Assembly (NCBI GenBank): GCA_946811185.2 | Contig: OX328100.1 | Location: 18,216,999 to 18,280,998 of the forward strand | Reading direction: 5' to 3' | Length of the DNA stretch: 64,000 nucleotides | DNA from: Hippopus hippopus | Taxonomy: Eukaryota; Mollusca; Bivalvia; Cardiida; Cardiidae | Part shown: positions 10,444 to 20,444 of the stretch, one piece after another | How positions within the stretch are numbered: position 1 is the first letter of the stretch | How the letters are laid out: every line of letters begins with the position of its first letter | Made by a program: the position numbers and the translations under genes | The notes under the pieces: model-generated | Databases searched by the model: none | Told to the model about the DNA's origin: nothing | The model's input: the letters and a program-made list of their open reading frames with translations, nothing else

Positions 10444-10708
10444 ATAAGCCATGTTCTGTGAAAAGGGGGTCTAATGCATCTGCATTAAGTTTCGACCAAA
10501 GTCAGCCTGCACAGTCCGCGCAGATTGACCTGATCGAAACTTTCTGCCTGTAGTCAATTTTCTTCATGTCCCTGTATCAGCCAACACATGATTTTGTCGG
10601 TTGTTAGACAAAATGGATTTTATGGATCTATAAATAAGTGATGACTTGTTTGGCACGATGGATAACGGAGATGCTTTAAACCACCTTATCACAGAACATG
10701 GCTCAGAC
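10444..10708 (+). repeat. Family A element
   Basis: ATAAGCCATGTTCTGTG at the left and GAACATGGCTCAGA at the right. The stem has lost symmetry on its right side (CGCAGATTGACCTGATCG). Confidence 0.8.
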
Positions 10709-12235
10709 TAGATGACTGTGTGTTGGAAACCTACTCAGTACTTAAACCAAGATAGTTTAAGATATTGACCCGGCTTAAAGAAGGATTCAGGATTCAAACC
10801 GAAAATCTTTTGTAAGAGAGAAACCAGCTTCAGCTTCACCAGCTAATCCACTTCCACAATCCGCTCCCTCCCACAACTTTGGTCAAGCTGGCAACTAGAT
10901 CTATATAGGGAAAGAGGGAAAATAAAATCTACTGGGATGTTATAAACTAACCATTCTAAAATGACACGTGAATTCGGCTCTATAAACACAGTGCAACGAA
11001 AGCGTGGTAAAATCTACGTCATTCTATATAGAGTGACGTCATTCTGTATAAAGTAAGTTATTCAATGGAATATGAAAATAGGCAAAGCCTAAATACGGGC
11101 GGAAAGGCAAAGCAAAATTACCTTTTTAGATTCTATACTTTAACAGCAATTTTTAAAATTCAAATACTGTATCACAAAAATATATAGATATGTTACAATG
11201 ACTTGAAACTAGTAACACTAAAATGTTACAAATCATGATCATACTGCCAAAAAATTTCCATGTTGCAAACTGAAAACAACTTCCATGTTGCAAAATGAAA
11301 TCAATTTGCATGGGATTTATATTTACATTATTCAAAAACAATTATTTTGTATAGATCAATATGATATCTTACGGTACTTCAAACCCCTGCTGCTTTACAA
11401 TTCATTTACTAATGAAAAAAAAAAAAAAACTCCGCACTAACCTTTTACAAAATAACTAAATGTTAGACTGGTCAAAACCGAAAGCATTAACAGTTAAGTG
11501 GCTCCAATAACTTGATATTGATGCAGTAGAAAACATTGTTGGAAAAGGAAAAGCACTGTTTAACCCTTTCCCAAACAACAAAATTTTGGACTAAACCAAA
11601 TTGAGAAGGTCTGGAGAACAGAAATTAAATGCACCACTCATGGTAATTTTCTGTTTTTGATACATGAGTAGCTGTGATCATGTAAAACTGTATTTGGGTT
11701 ATGACAAATTCTTTTGGTTTTAGATTCACATGATGGCAATATTGTACATTTGTTTTTTTGACCATCCATGTCTATGTGCCTTCTAAAGTAATTTACTTTT
11801 GAACTAGGACACAATGTTTTCAGATACCTTCAGGGTTGTGCCAACATGGGACTGTGAGTCAAACAGGTAAGGGCAAGGTTGAAAAAGTAATAAGACATGT
11901 TTAAGATAAAAATTTATTAGCCAACTTTCTTTTTTTTTCACAGATTGCAATTTTTTGTTCTTAAATAATACATGGAATTATGCAGACCAATTCGTTTCCA
12001 GTTATTACAGTTTAACTCATTAATGTAGATTCTACACACTGTACAGGTGAAATACAGAGCTACCACTCACAATGGGCTAAGATGCATCACAAACTAGATT
12101 TTTTAGCACATGTGAGAAATAATCTGCAATGATTCTATTTGCATAAACGTTGGAAAAGGAGCAGTTGCTTTTGACAAATACATTATATGTACCTCCTTTT
12201 GCAGCATTTTTACCATGTTCTACGGCTGAAGTCTA
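10709..12235. other. Long stretch without recognisable gene
   Basis: Contains a tandem-like CTACGTCATTCTATATAGAG / TGACGTCATTCTGTATAAAG pair at about 11016-11050, a direct repeat of TCCATGTTGCAAA at about 11258 and 11281, an A14 run near 11416, and weak family D hairpin traces at about 11528-11575 and 12150-12200. Nothing coding was seen. Confidence 0.4.
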
Positions 12236-12446
12236 TTAACCCTTTAGCAAAATCCCTAAGGAAGATGGCTCTTGAAAACATTGTGGGAAAAGAAGAAAAT
12301 GCTGGTAACCAGCATTTTCTCCTTTTCTTACAGTGTTCTCTGCCCTTCCCAAAACAAATTCCAGTTGTTAAGTTTAATTCATTTTGATGTTTGCAATTGG
12401 TTTCAATTTGAACAAGACTATAATTTTTCATATGGTAAAGAGTCAA
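12236..12446 (+). repeat. Family D element
   Basis: TTAACCCTTTAGCAAAATC at the left. The hairpin has the consensus loop TGCTGGTAACCAGCA. The right end TATGGTAAAGAGTCAA differs from the expected TTAA by one base. Confidence 0.85.
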
Positions 12447-12710
12447 GCTATAATTGTGAAATGAAGCATCTTGCAAGAGTGATTTGCAACACAGCTAACA
12501 AAAGTATTTGTGAGAAAAGGGACTACAGTGTGTTCTTTTTAATGTATATTCAAGCAAATGCGCCTTTTATCATATAGTTTTGATTAGGGTTCTAAAAGAA
12601 GGTGCAATTCAAGCTGTCAATATCAGCACTAATGGTATGGTTAGTGGCTAATTAGTCCATATCACTTTCACTGCTCAAACTCTCTGGTAGTTGACTGTTT
12701 CTTAATCTAG

Positions 12711-12750
12711 CTACCAATACTTCTCTAGCTCTTTTCTGGCCTCCTGAATG
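12711..12750 (-). CDS. Candidate last exon of the three-exon minus-strand gene
   Basis: Follows an acceptor-like GTTTGTAG. Its first base completes the split codon left by the exon at 13730-13895. It then reads IQEARKELEKYW and a stop, a short charged, helix-prone C-terminus, giving about 116 residues overall. The alternative phase reads SGGQKRAREVLVARL, then ends SLSSESDMD with a stop at 12652; that would need another upstream exon in phase 0. Both frames look protein-like, so the phase is undecided. A TTTAAT (ATTAAA on the minus strand) lies about 170 bases beyond the stop and could serve polyadenylation. Confidence 0.3.
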
Positions 12751-13082
12751 CTACAAACTTGTAATTTTATGCAAGCACCTGAAAGAAATAAAAATATTGA
12801 AATATTAGAGAAGCAGCATGTAATTGTGTAAAGCTTGTGGTTGTCTGTGAGCTTTTCCTTATGTTTACCTGCTTACAGAAAAAAAAAAATAAAGTTTTCC
12901 TGGTATACATATATCTCATTAGATATTTCACATAAGTGAGCAATATTCTATTTCCAGAGATAAAGATTTCTTCACCTTTATTTTTCTTTTTACTTTGGTC
13001 AAAGAAAATTCCAGTAAGACTGGATTTTCTAAATAAAAATGTTTGAGGAACATTTTTTCAAGGCATAGTTTGTAATAAATGT

Positions 13083-13567
13083 GTCGTTCCGGCAAAAGAA
13101 ACACTGTCCCAAGTGAAAAGATTTGCACATATCCAAGTTGAAAGCATCTTTAGATGACAAATTTAAAAATGATACCAATGAGGTAATGTTCCTTGATAGT
13201 GTAAAAAATGTTGTGGTAATGGAGAAATTAATTGTAACAAGCGATTCTCCTTTACCTACAACGTCTTCAAAGACTTTCTTGCCCAGGGTCATTAAAACCA
13301 GGGATTGTTTGATGAAGGATTAATGCTTCTCTGTGATCCTTTTTACCAAACAAGTCATATCATAATTATGGATCCATAAAACAAATTTTGTCTAACAACT
13401 GAATAAATCAGATGGCAGAATGGTCCATTGATATGCTGAAAATAGACTAATAGCAAAACGTTTCAACCCAGGTCAGCCTGCACGGACTGCACAGACTGTG
13501 TAGGCTGACCTCGGTCGATACTTTTTGCAGATGCATTAAGCCCCCTTTTCAGACAGCATGGTTAAAA
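13083..13567 (-). repeat. Family A element split by a family D insertion
   Basis: GTTCCGGCAAAAG at 13087-13099 resembles the outer end. After the D copy, A resumes at its own internal TTAATGC and continues through the stem to AGATGCATTAAGCCCCC and CAGCATGGTTAA. The right stem carries a short duplication, GGACTGCACAGACTG. Assigning the left fragment rests on about 13 bases. Confidence 0.6.
13103..13323 (-). repeat. Family D element inside family A
   Basis: Contains CCAAGTTGAAAGCATC, hairpin AAAATGTTGTGGTAATGG / TTTACCTACAACGTC, and the inverted end GGGATTGTTTGATGAAGG followed by TTAA, which is also the TTAA of family A. Confidence 0.65.
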
Positions 13568-13729
13568 TACTATGGTAAAGTATAAGAAATACATGTACTG
13601 CCAAAACCTAGCAGCTCAGTGCATACTAGTATTTAAATTTTCTACTGCAAGTGGGAATTACTTGTGGAACACCGATAGTGCTAAACGAATGAAATGGATA
13701 TTCAAAGTCTGAACTAAAGCTGCATATAC

Positions 13730-13895
13730 TGTGATTTCAAAGCTGTTTTTCCATAATATTCGGCAAAGAAGCAAATTGTGGATTCAAGATAAAACTGCTC
13801 ATTTTGAACTGTCTGCATTAGCAATTCAATCTGAGTGTTGCCCTTCAAAGGTTGAATAAGGGGACAGTCATTTTGCAGTCGTGAAATCTGTCTAT
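13730..13895 (-). CDS. Candidate internal exon, unknown protein
   Basis: The minus-strand frame is open for 54 full codons. It follows an acceptor after a pyrimidine-rich stretch (CCATTTCCTATCTCATGAAG) and can end at a donor CACA|GTATAT. Its phase (two bases, then codons) fits the donor of the exon at 15441-15585. Translation includes RQISRLQNDCPLIQPLKG, then MQTVQNEQFYLE, then FFAEYYGKTALKS, with balanced composition. The intron upstream holds J, a palindrome and D; the intron downstream holds A and D. The exon itself is free of repeats. Family unknown. An upstream acceptor at GTTACAG is excluded because the frame would then open with TGA. Confidence 0.4.
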
Positions 13896-14182
13896 CTTCA
13901 TGAGATAGGAAATGGTGTCACTGTAACTATTTGAATGTGATCCCACATAATTGACATATAAAATTGATCATGTGACATCCCCACAGCCTTTGCAAATCAT
14001 TTCTATGGTAAATTCTTCACTACAATTTATGACAAAATTTGAGATTTGTCAAAATTGAATTAATTTGCAGACAATAAATTTCTTTCTATCCTTTCAATGA
14101 CAATTGTTTGAGGCACATTTGTCACCTGCAAATGCTTCCAATTTCAACCAATCTGATTCTAGGAAAGGAGTAAACACGCATC

Positions 14183-14615
14183 TACACTCATTTTTCAGCC
14201 ATTTTTTTTTAAAACCCATTTCATATTTATTTTATGAAACTATACTTGTATTTTCATACTAAATGTTGTCCCAAACGGTTTGAAGGTTGCAGAGATTACG
14301 TCGGATAGAAAATGCATGTCATTTTCTCGCGGTTTTCAAAGAAAAGACTGCTGTCATCTCTGGTTTTAAATCAAAGACAAATCCCACATCCCTTACAACA
14401 ATATATCCTCGGTTTACTTCCAAAACCTCGTAACTACAGCTTGTTACAAGCTGTAGTTACGAGGTTTTGGAAGTAAACCGACGATATATTGGTGTTTTAT
14501 CTATGTTTATATGACTTACTTCTGAACCATTCTTACCTCTGTCAACTTTCAACAGCATTTTTGTCTCTTTGGCTGCAAGAATGTATCTTTATGGAAATAC
14601 AATTCCATAAATTCC
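14183..14615 (+). repeat. Family J repeat
   Basis: Shares CATTTTTCAGCC, GATTACGTCGGATAGAAAATGC, a GGTTTTAAATC segment, TTTATCTATGTTTA and AACAGCATTTTTGTC, in that order, with copies at 34485, 51553 and (inverted) 61060. A palindrome interrupts it at 14401-14488. Confidence 0.75.
14401..14488. repeat. Palindrome inserted in family J
   Basis: ATATATCCTCGGTTTAC pairs with GTAAACCGACGATATAT. The inner arms (from TTCCAAAACCTCGTAAC) are perfect up to the centre CTTGTTACAAG. Other J copies lack it. Confidence 0.8.
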
Positions 14616-15000
14616 GTCATACTTCTCTTTCATACTAATCAATAGTTAAAATTACAAACTAATACCATGCTAAATTCCAATGTGTTAGCTGTTGCCATTA
14701 TATGTCTGAAATAATGTTGAAAATGGCATAAAACACTGTTAAAAAAAGTCATACTAGATCTAGATCTAGATGTATATTCAGTCATGAGATATTGAAGTTT
14801 GGGATGATATTGAAAATCTAAAAAGATCATTTTATCAACCTGGGCTAGTTATAAAATTATTTGGAGTTCAACAAAATTCAAGCTTTTTTTTCCTACCTCT
14901 GCTGCCCTATTGAAAACATTGTGACAAAGGAGAAATTAGTATCTGTACTTGTCACTATGTTTTTACATGTCGACATTCAGATTGGTGTAGATGTCAACTC

Positions 15001-15110
15001 TTAATCCTTCACCACACAATCCTGACTTTAAATAACCCTATGACAGAAGGCTTATGAAAACATTGTGGGTAAAGGAGAAAATGCTAGTGACCTGTGCAGT
15101 GTTTCATGGT
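15001..15110 (+). repeat. Family D element, left half only
   Basis: TTAATCCTTCACCACAC, CTATGACAGAAGGC, ACATTGTGGGTAAAGGAG, then breaks off in the loop at GTGACCTGTGCAG. Confidence 0.65.
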
Positions 15111-15440
15111 GCACGAAAACAAATTTCAATATCGTCATCAACTCTAGGCTTTCTTCAGTACCTATGCAAACAGTGCAATAACTGCAATAATCGTGTTACA
15201 CTTTTCCTGCTTACAGAAATTACACAAATCTAGCGTGTTATTGCAACAACATAAGAAAATACATACCGTGTAAGAAAATGGTGGTCGTTATAAGTTGCGT
15301 AGAGTCGCTTCCCTTTTGCAACCCCCCCCCTTTACATATTTATTTGCAAGTTTGAAGGCGCGTATCGTTCTTGAAAGGGATGATGGCAAAAATTAACATT
15401 TAGAAAGTTAAAAGATAAAACACCGACATTCTTATCTTAC

Positions 15441-15585
15441 CTATGTAAGGCCAAGGGCTACTGTAGTGCAATGCCGGTATGGGGTTTGTCCACTTCGCAA
15501 ATTTCGCTCGGTTGAAGTTCGTAATTTCAGCCTTCGGAAGATCTTTAAGGAATAAAACTTCTTTCCAGTGAAATGATGACGCCAT
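15441..15585 (-). CDS. Candidate first coding exon, unknown protein
   Basis: The strongest gene start in the window. ATG at 15585-15583 has a fair context (AACAGATGG) and is the first Met after an in-frame TGA 24 bases upstream. The frame reads MASSFHWKEVLFLKDLPK and continues to HYSSPWPYI, then meets a textbook donor, ATAG|GTAAGATAAG. It encodes 48 residues plus one base. No signal peptide is evident, so an intracellular protein is likely. The donor phase matches the exon at 13730-13895, giving an Asp at the junction. The sequence upstream to about 15850 is free of repeats and would hold the promoter and 5' UTR. Family not recognised. Alternative acceptors inside the first 200 bases of the intron exist and would give a shorter product. 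Confidence 0.45.
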
Positions 15586-16162
15586 CTGTTCAGCAGTAAA
15601 ACGATTTCAACAATCCTAAATACGTTTGGGGAGCTCTGAAAGCGCCTAAAAAATTAGTGTATGGGAAGCTCTGGGAAATCCCTTATCCACCGGTATGTTT
15701 GTAAACACTCTCGTCACTCGGCCATTTCCGTAACCTGAACCGGTTAGATTTGATTTGCTCTCCGGAATCTCTCGAGTACCTATTCTGTTAATTGACTTTA
15801 CAGAAAACTTCATTAAAATCGGCAAAACAAATTTCTCTATCCGTTGTTAATGACAAATGACTGTTGTGACGCAAATTTACATTGATTTAGGGACAGATAT
15901 TCGAATATGCAAGAGATCCCAGACACCTCCAGTACATGTAGGCCTATGTGTAAACCAAATCGCCGATATTTCCCGAGTGATGTTTACGGTTTCCCCCCCC
16001 CCCCCCCACACACACACACCTTTTCGACACGAATTTGCACGTGGACTCTACCATTGTAACCGCACCTAGAAAGCCGAAGTATTCCCTGTACGCTTTTGCA
16101 ACTTCTCGGAATTTTTTTTTACCTAGCATAGTGCGATTTTGTAGACTGGTACACATACGTGT
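15586..16162. other. Putative 5' flank and C/CA tract
   Basis: No repeat family recognised from 15586 to 15990. A C15 run followed by (CA)n lies at 15993-16020. The frames crossing it on both strands are low-complexity products. Confidence 0.4.
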
Positions 16163-16599
16163 TACCTATAGCATAGGTTCCGTACTTTGATTCCTGGCAC
16201 CCATAGACTATATATTATAAACAATGGATTTAACTGTATGCAGTCCGTTACTCGCCCCCGGTTACAAAAAACAACGTATCTTTTCTACCCCATCAGTTAT
16301 TCTCCTATTTTTTTTCTACAGCCGAAAGCTAAAACATTTTTCTACCAGAAAAACACAACTGTTTGTCAGTGGCTAATGCAGTCTGGCTGATACATTCGCT
16401 CGAAGTTGTAAACTCGCTCAAAAATTAGCGCCATTGACACGGGTTCGTACATCCGTTTTCAAGATATAAAATGCACTTTAGATCCAATGAAACCAGCATT
16501 TGCAGCACCCACCCTTTAAGCATGTTTAAAAATACTACTGACCTATAGTCTTTATCTTCAATAACGACGAAACGCCTCAGAATTCGTTGAATTTGTGAT

Positions 16600-16790
16600 C
16601 CACGTTCTTATTTCGAACAGCTGCAGCCATCTTCTGTCATGTGACATTGTTTGGAACGAGAAATTTCATCGGTTGATATGTACTAACAGTCGTTAATTCA
16701 ACCAATGAAATTTCGTACAGCTGCTCACACCTTTTTGTCACGTGACAGTACGGTGACACTGTTTGGAACGAGAAATTTCATTGGTTTATA
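16600..16790. repeat. Internal direct and inverted repeats of the foldback
   Basis: GTTTGGAACGAGAAATTTCAT occurs as TTTGGAACGAGAAATTTC at 16650 and again near 16763. Between them CAATGAAATTTCGTACAGC is an inverted copy, and CAGCTGC and TCA(C/T)GTGACA repeat with it. Confidence 0.75.
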
Positions 16791-18116
16791 CGAGGGGTGA
16801 TCAGAAAGAACGTGGACCAGTGCTGGTATCGGAATATTGTAATAAAAAAGAACTTGGAGTGTTTACTGTTTCTGAAAGTAACGTCCTTTGAGTTCTATGC
16901 ACTTATTCATTCTTGATTTCCACGCGCGAAACACGTGTGCGAGCGCGTCACGTGACATTACTCTCAAGGACCCGGTCATAGCGAGGGTTAGCTCCTCTCT
17001 GCTCTCGTAGTGCGTGCCACAAAGAGAATCTTTCAAAACAGGAACTAGTCAGAGGTCACATGGAGTCAGAACTAAATTATAAGGGGCGTTGGCTAGTGTT
17101 TCTATGTTTAGTTTTTGCAAAGTTTCCTGTCCAAGTGCGGCTTTGTGAGCTAGGGCGTTATCTTAGTGTAAAGTGACGTTACTCCGCAGGACTTCAGGCT
17201 GTTTTTTTCGTATGGTGTTTGTGAAATTCATTTGAATAATGTGGGCATAAAACTCGGTATTGACTATAGTATGTATAGATACAACATGACTTAGAAGAAA
17301 AAAAGGAGAATAGAAATACATGATGTATAACTTTACCAAGTGACTTCGAAAGGTTGGCTTTACCAGCGGAAGGCGATGTTTGATGTTTCCATACACTGCT
17401 TTGTTGTTTAGATTCAGTCTCGTTAAAGTGTGCCTATGTTCCATTGCATGTTGCAATACGATAAGTAAAGTTTGACCCCTGTACCCTAATGCTTTCTGAA
17501 ATTTCTTAACAGATTTCGACCGTAACCCCCATTTTCTCGGACGTCAGTTGCCGAGGTACCCACCTTGTGCAAACACGCTACATTCCAAGATTCTCTGTCA
17601 GAATCTCCTGAGCACTTCTATATGAAATGTTGAATGTGTCAGCTTTTTTCCTGACAGTATCTCGGCGATCTCGTTTTACATGCTGCTCTACATCCGTTAT
17701 GATTTTGTCTGTGACTGATGTTGATGGACGGCCAGATTTATGGTCATCTTTAACAGTATCGCACCCTTGTCTAAATCGGCCCGATCCATGTACGAATATC
17801 AGATTCCTTGAGTGCAGAGTCCCCTTCATCTGTTTCTAAATCGGTTTTGATTTCCGATAAATACTTTCCGAGTTTAACGTAAAACTTTATGATTACTCTC
17901 GACTCAAATAAAACGTCGTCCGATATTTTGGACCACTAATGCACTATATGACGTCATGAAAATGACGTCATACTTTACCTGCTTGATTATGACGACACTT
18001 GAAAGCTTAAGTCATTTACCAGATAATTAATGCTCATCTATGCAAATTTTTGTAATCCTCCGTGGAGTAGTTTTCAAAATAACGAGGTGGTCCGCGATCT
18101 TTTTGATCACCCCACG
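16791..18116 (-). mobile_element. Full-length but inactive mariner element
   Basis: 1326 bp, flanked by TA on both sides. Left terminal repeat CGAGGGGTGATCAGAAAG; right terminal repeat, read inward, CGTGGGGTGATCAAAAAG. Length, terminal sequence and TA target fit Tc1/mariner. The transposase lies on the minus strand and is broken. Confidence 0.88.
16960..17900 (-). pseudogene. Mariner transposase remnant
   Basis: Reading right to left: KFYVKLGKYLSE in one frame, then the second helix-turn-helix region with SGRPSTSVTDKII and RSAQEILTENLGM at 17578-17829. Next comes a degraded catalytic part with FTNTIRKKQPEVLRSNVTLH near 17163. That is followed out of frame by DNALAHKAALGQ, which corresponds to the D-N-A-x-A-H-x-A motif around the second catalytic Asp. 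Frames shift at least three times and stops intervene, so no protein is expected. It would have cut and pasted mariner DNA at TA sites. Confidence 0.85.
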
Positions 18117-18581
18117 TATGCGCGAACGTCAGTATCAAATGTACGAACCCGTGTCAGTGGCGAAGATTTTTGAGCGAGTTTACAAGTTCGAGCGAATGTA
18201 TCAGCTAGACTGCATTAGCCACTGACAAACAGTTATGTTTTTCTGGTAGAAAAATGTTTTAGCTCTCAGGTGTAGAAAAAATTAGGAGAATAACTGATGG
18301 GGTAGAAAAGATACGTTGTTTTTTGTAACCGGGGGCGAGTAACGGACTGCATACAGTTAAATCCCTTGTTTTAGTCTATGGGTGACAGGAGTCAAACTAC
18401 GGACCCCTATGACCTATAGAAGGGCACCAAGGCCGCTTCGCGGCCTTTCCGTCCGTAATATAATCTGCATCCGCGTTTTTACTTTAAGTATGAACTTGGT
18501 TTCCTTTCATTAAGAGCTGGTCATGTTAGAATCGAAATAATCTTAGACTTTCTATCGTGGTTTAGCGTTCAATAAACCACG

Positions 18582-18661
18582 TTGAGAGTTATGAGGCGCA
18601 ATGAATAAACCACTCGGACTATCGCCCTCGTGGATTATTTATTGTGCCTCATAACTCACAA
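18582..18661. repeat. 80-bp palindrome
   Basis: TTGAGAGTTATGAGGCGC pairs with GTGCCTCATAACTCACAA, and the inner AATAAACCAC pairs with GTGGATTATT. A smaller dyad CGTGGTTTA / AATAAACCACG lies just left, at 18557-18581. Confidence 0.75.
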
Positions 18662-18984
18662 CCATTCTTAGTCTTATTATTGATTTGGTAAGAAGTACAA
18701 TTTTTAATTCGCTAAATCATTTAGCCAGTCAGGGATTGTGCTACTGTAGAATGCTAAAAGTTCTTGAAAATTAGGTTAAGAATGATATTAAATAATTGTT
18801 GGTGAATAGGGGCCCAGGATTATATAAATCAACTTTTCGAAATAGAATGTCTCAGCCAGTTAGCTGACTAGTCTTGACGCACTTAGAGTCAGAATTGACT
18901 TTAGTTTAGTAAGTATGAACCTTATGTGTTCAAGTCAATATTCTGCATAAACTTTGTTTTGTTCTGTTCTGTTCTATGAATTCA

Positions 18985-19186
18985 TAACTCTTACCAAATG
19001 ACAAAATTTCAGAATCAATCAAATTGTTTCAAATAAGAATAACTCTGTTTTTTAGAAATGGTAGAAAAAACTGTCGGAAAAGGAGCCAATGCTGGTTTTT
19101 TAGCATTTTCTCCTTAACCCGCAATGTTTGTAAAACCCTTTTTCGTAAGAATCGTTAAAAGACTGGATTATGTGGTAAAGGATTAA
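18985..19186 (-). repeat. Family D element, inverted
   Basis: AACTCTTACCAAATGAC at the left, an eroded loop GCTGGTTTTTTAGC, and GATTATGTGGTAAAGGATTAA at the right with TTAA at 19183-19186. Confidence 0.75.
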
Positions 19187-19191
19187 CAGAT

Positions 19192-19616
19192 CTAACCCTT
19201 AGCCAAGCAGGGATGTCTTGAAAGCGTTGTGAGTAAAGGAGAAAAATGTTGTAACCAGCATTTTCTCCTTCGCTAAGAATGTTTTGTACAATTTCGAAAA
19301 AAAAAAAAATATTGAATCATTTTAGCTACATTCAATTTGTAGTTTAAAAATGATTCAAATTTAGTAAGGAGTCCTTCATAACTCAGAGGTAAAATGTAGT
19401 ACTGGTAACCTTGAGACTCCAGGCTCGAGCCTCACTAGAAGCATCGGGTTTATAGTGGTAGTGTCCTTGGGTAAACATTTCAGAACCCTAGCGTATTAAG
19501 CGACTCGTCCCTGTTATATGACTAATTATTGTTGTAAGTGCCGTAAAACATTCAATCAATCAATCAATTAATCAAGTCGAATAAATCTGAAATACTGTCA
19601 TGTGGTAAAGAGTTAA
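19192..19616 (+). repeat. Family D element interrupted by a SINE
   Basis: TAACCCTTAGCCAAGC at the left. The hairpin is near 19262. The body breaks at about 19377 and resumes at about 19576 with ATAAATCTGAAATACTGTC and the end GTGGTAAAGAGTTAA. Confidence 0.75.
19378..19575 (+). repeat. tRNA-derived SINE inside family D
   Basis: Box A-like ATAACTCAGAGGTAAAAT, box B-like GGCTCGAGCCTC, a body with AGTGTCCTTGGGTAAACA, a 3' domain TTGTTGTAAGTGCCGTAAAA and an (ATCA)n tail. Confidence 0.75.
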
Positions 19617-19623
19617 AAGTATA

Positions 19624-19908
19624 CCAGCCATGTTCTGTGAAAATGGGGCTTAATACATCTACAAAAAGTGCTGACCTGCAGTACCGACCCAGGTCAGCCA
19701 TTGCAGTCCGTGAAGGCTGATCTGGGTCGAAACGCTATAATAAGTCAATTTTTTTCTAGATTTCAGAGGACCATTCTACTGCTAGAAGTTGGTTGGTTGT
19801 TAGACAAATTGGATTTATGGATCCATGATTACCGGTATGTGAGGATTCGCCTGGTATGATGCATCACGGAGATGTATTAAATCCTCTTTTACCAGAGCAT
19901 GACTCATT
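19624..19908 (+). repeat. Family A element
   Basis: CCAGCCATGTTCTGTG at the left and CAGAGCATGACTCAT at the right. An extra GTGCTGACCTGCAGTACC precedes the stem, as if the stem start had been duplicated. Confidence 0.8.
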
Positions 19909-20011
19909 TGTAATGCAAAAAAAAAAAAAACCAAGAAAACATTATTCGAAATGGAAATAAATTAAGTAGACGATCAACTAGAAAAACCTCTGATGTTTTA
20001 AACATGCTCGT

Positions 20012-20236
20012 TTAACGCTTTACAGTACATTCCCGCGTTTTAAAAACCCTGGAGAAGGCTTTTGAAAACATAGCAGGAAAAGGAGAAAATGCTGGTTTCC
20101 AGCATTTTCTCCTTTTCCTACTACGTTTTCTACTATTTCAGAGAAAGATCAAATCGTATGAGCAACAAGTACTCTGCCGCCTGCTCTTACTTTAAATTTG
20201 GACAAGTCTTGAATTTTATCGTCTCGTGAAGGTTAA
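20012..20236 (+). repeat. Family D element sharing TTAA with family B
   Basis: TTAACGCTTTACAG at the left, hairpin loop TGCTGGTTTCCAGCA, right end CGTGAAGGTTAA. Its final TTAA is the first TTAA of the next element. Confidence 0.85.
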
Positions 20237-20444
20237 CTCTTTCCCTGCTAAATAACTAGCCTGAAACTTTCAAGCCGATGGCAATAACCTAAGTTTTTGT
20301 ATTTTAAAGGTATTTTTGGGTCAATAATAGCTCCTTATCGGACAGTGTAGATCCAAGATCAGACTGCACGTTCTGTGCAGTCTGATCTTGATCTACGCTG
20401 TCCGCAAAAGGTCAGTGAGTCGCGCTTAGCAGCCAATGGGTTAA
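20233..20444 (+). repeat. TTAA-B element, near-consensus
   Basis: TTAACTCTTTCCCTGCTAAAT at the left, reading as TTAA plus CTCTTTCCCTGC. Perfect hairpin GACTGCACGTTCTGTGCAGT. GCAGCCAATGGGTTAA at the right. Confidence 0.9.

Larger units (their letters stand above)
16163..18420. mobile_element. 2.26-kb foldback element with long inverted arms
   Basis: The left arm, 16163-16453, and right arm, 18141-18420, are inverted copies of each other at roughly 90% by eye. Shared landmarks include GGATTTAACTGTATGCAG, GTTACTCGCCCCCGGTTAC, CTACCAGAAAAACA and GGGTTCGTACAT. The interior consists of a short segment with internal repeats and a complete mariner insertion. No transposase of its own was seen, so it is probably non-autonomous. 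Confidence 0.8.

Noticed and set aside
15857..16156. ORFs on both strands with Pro or Gly runs
   Set aside because: They are products of the C15 and (CA)n tract.
16791..18116. Active mariner
   Set aside because: The transposase is split over at least three frames with stops, although both termini and the TA flanks are intact.
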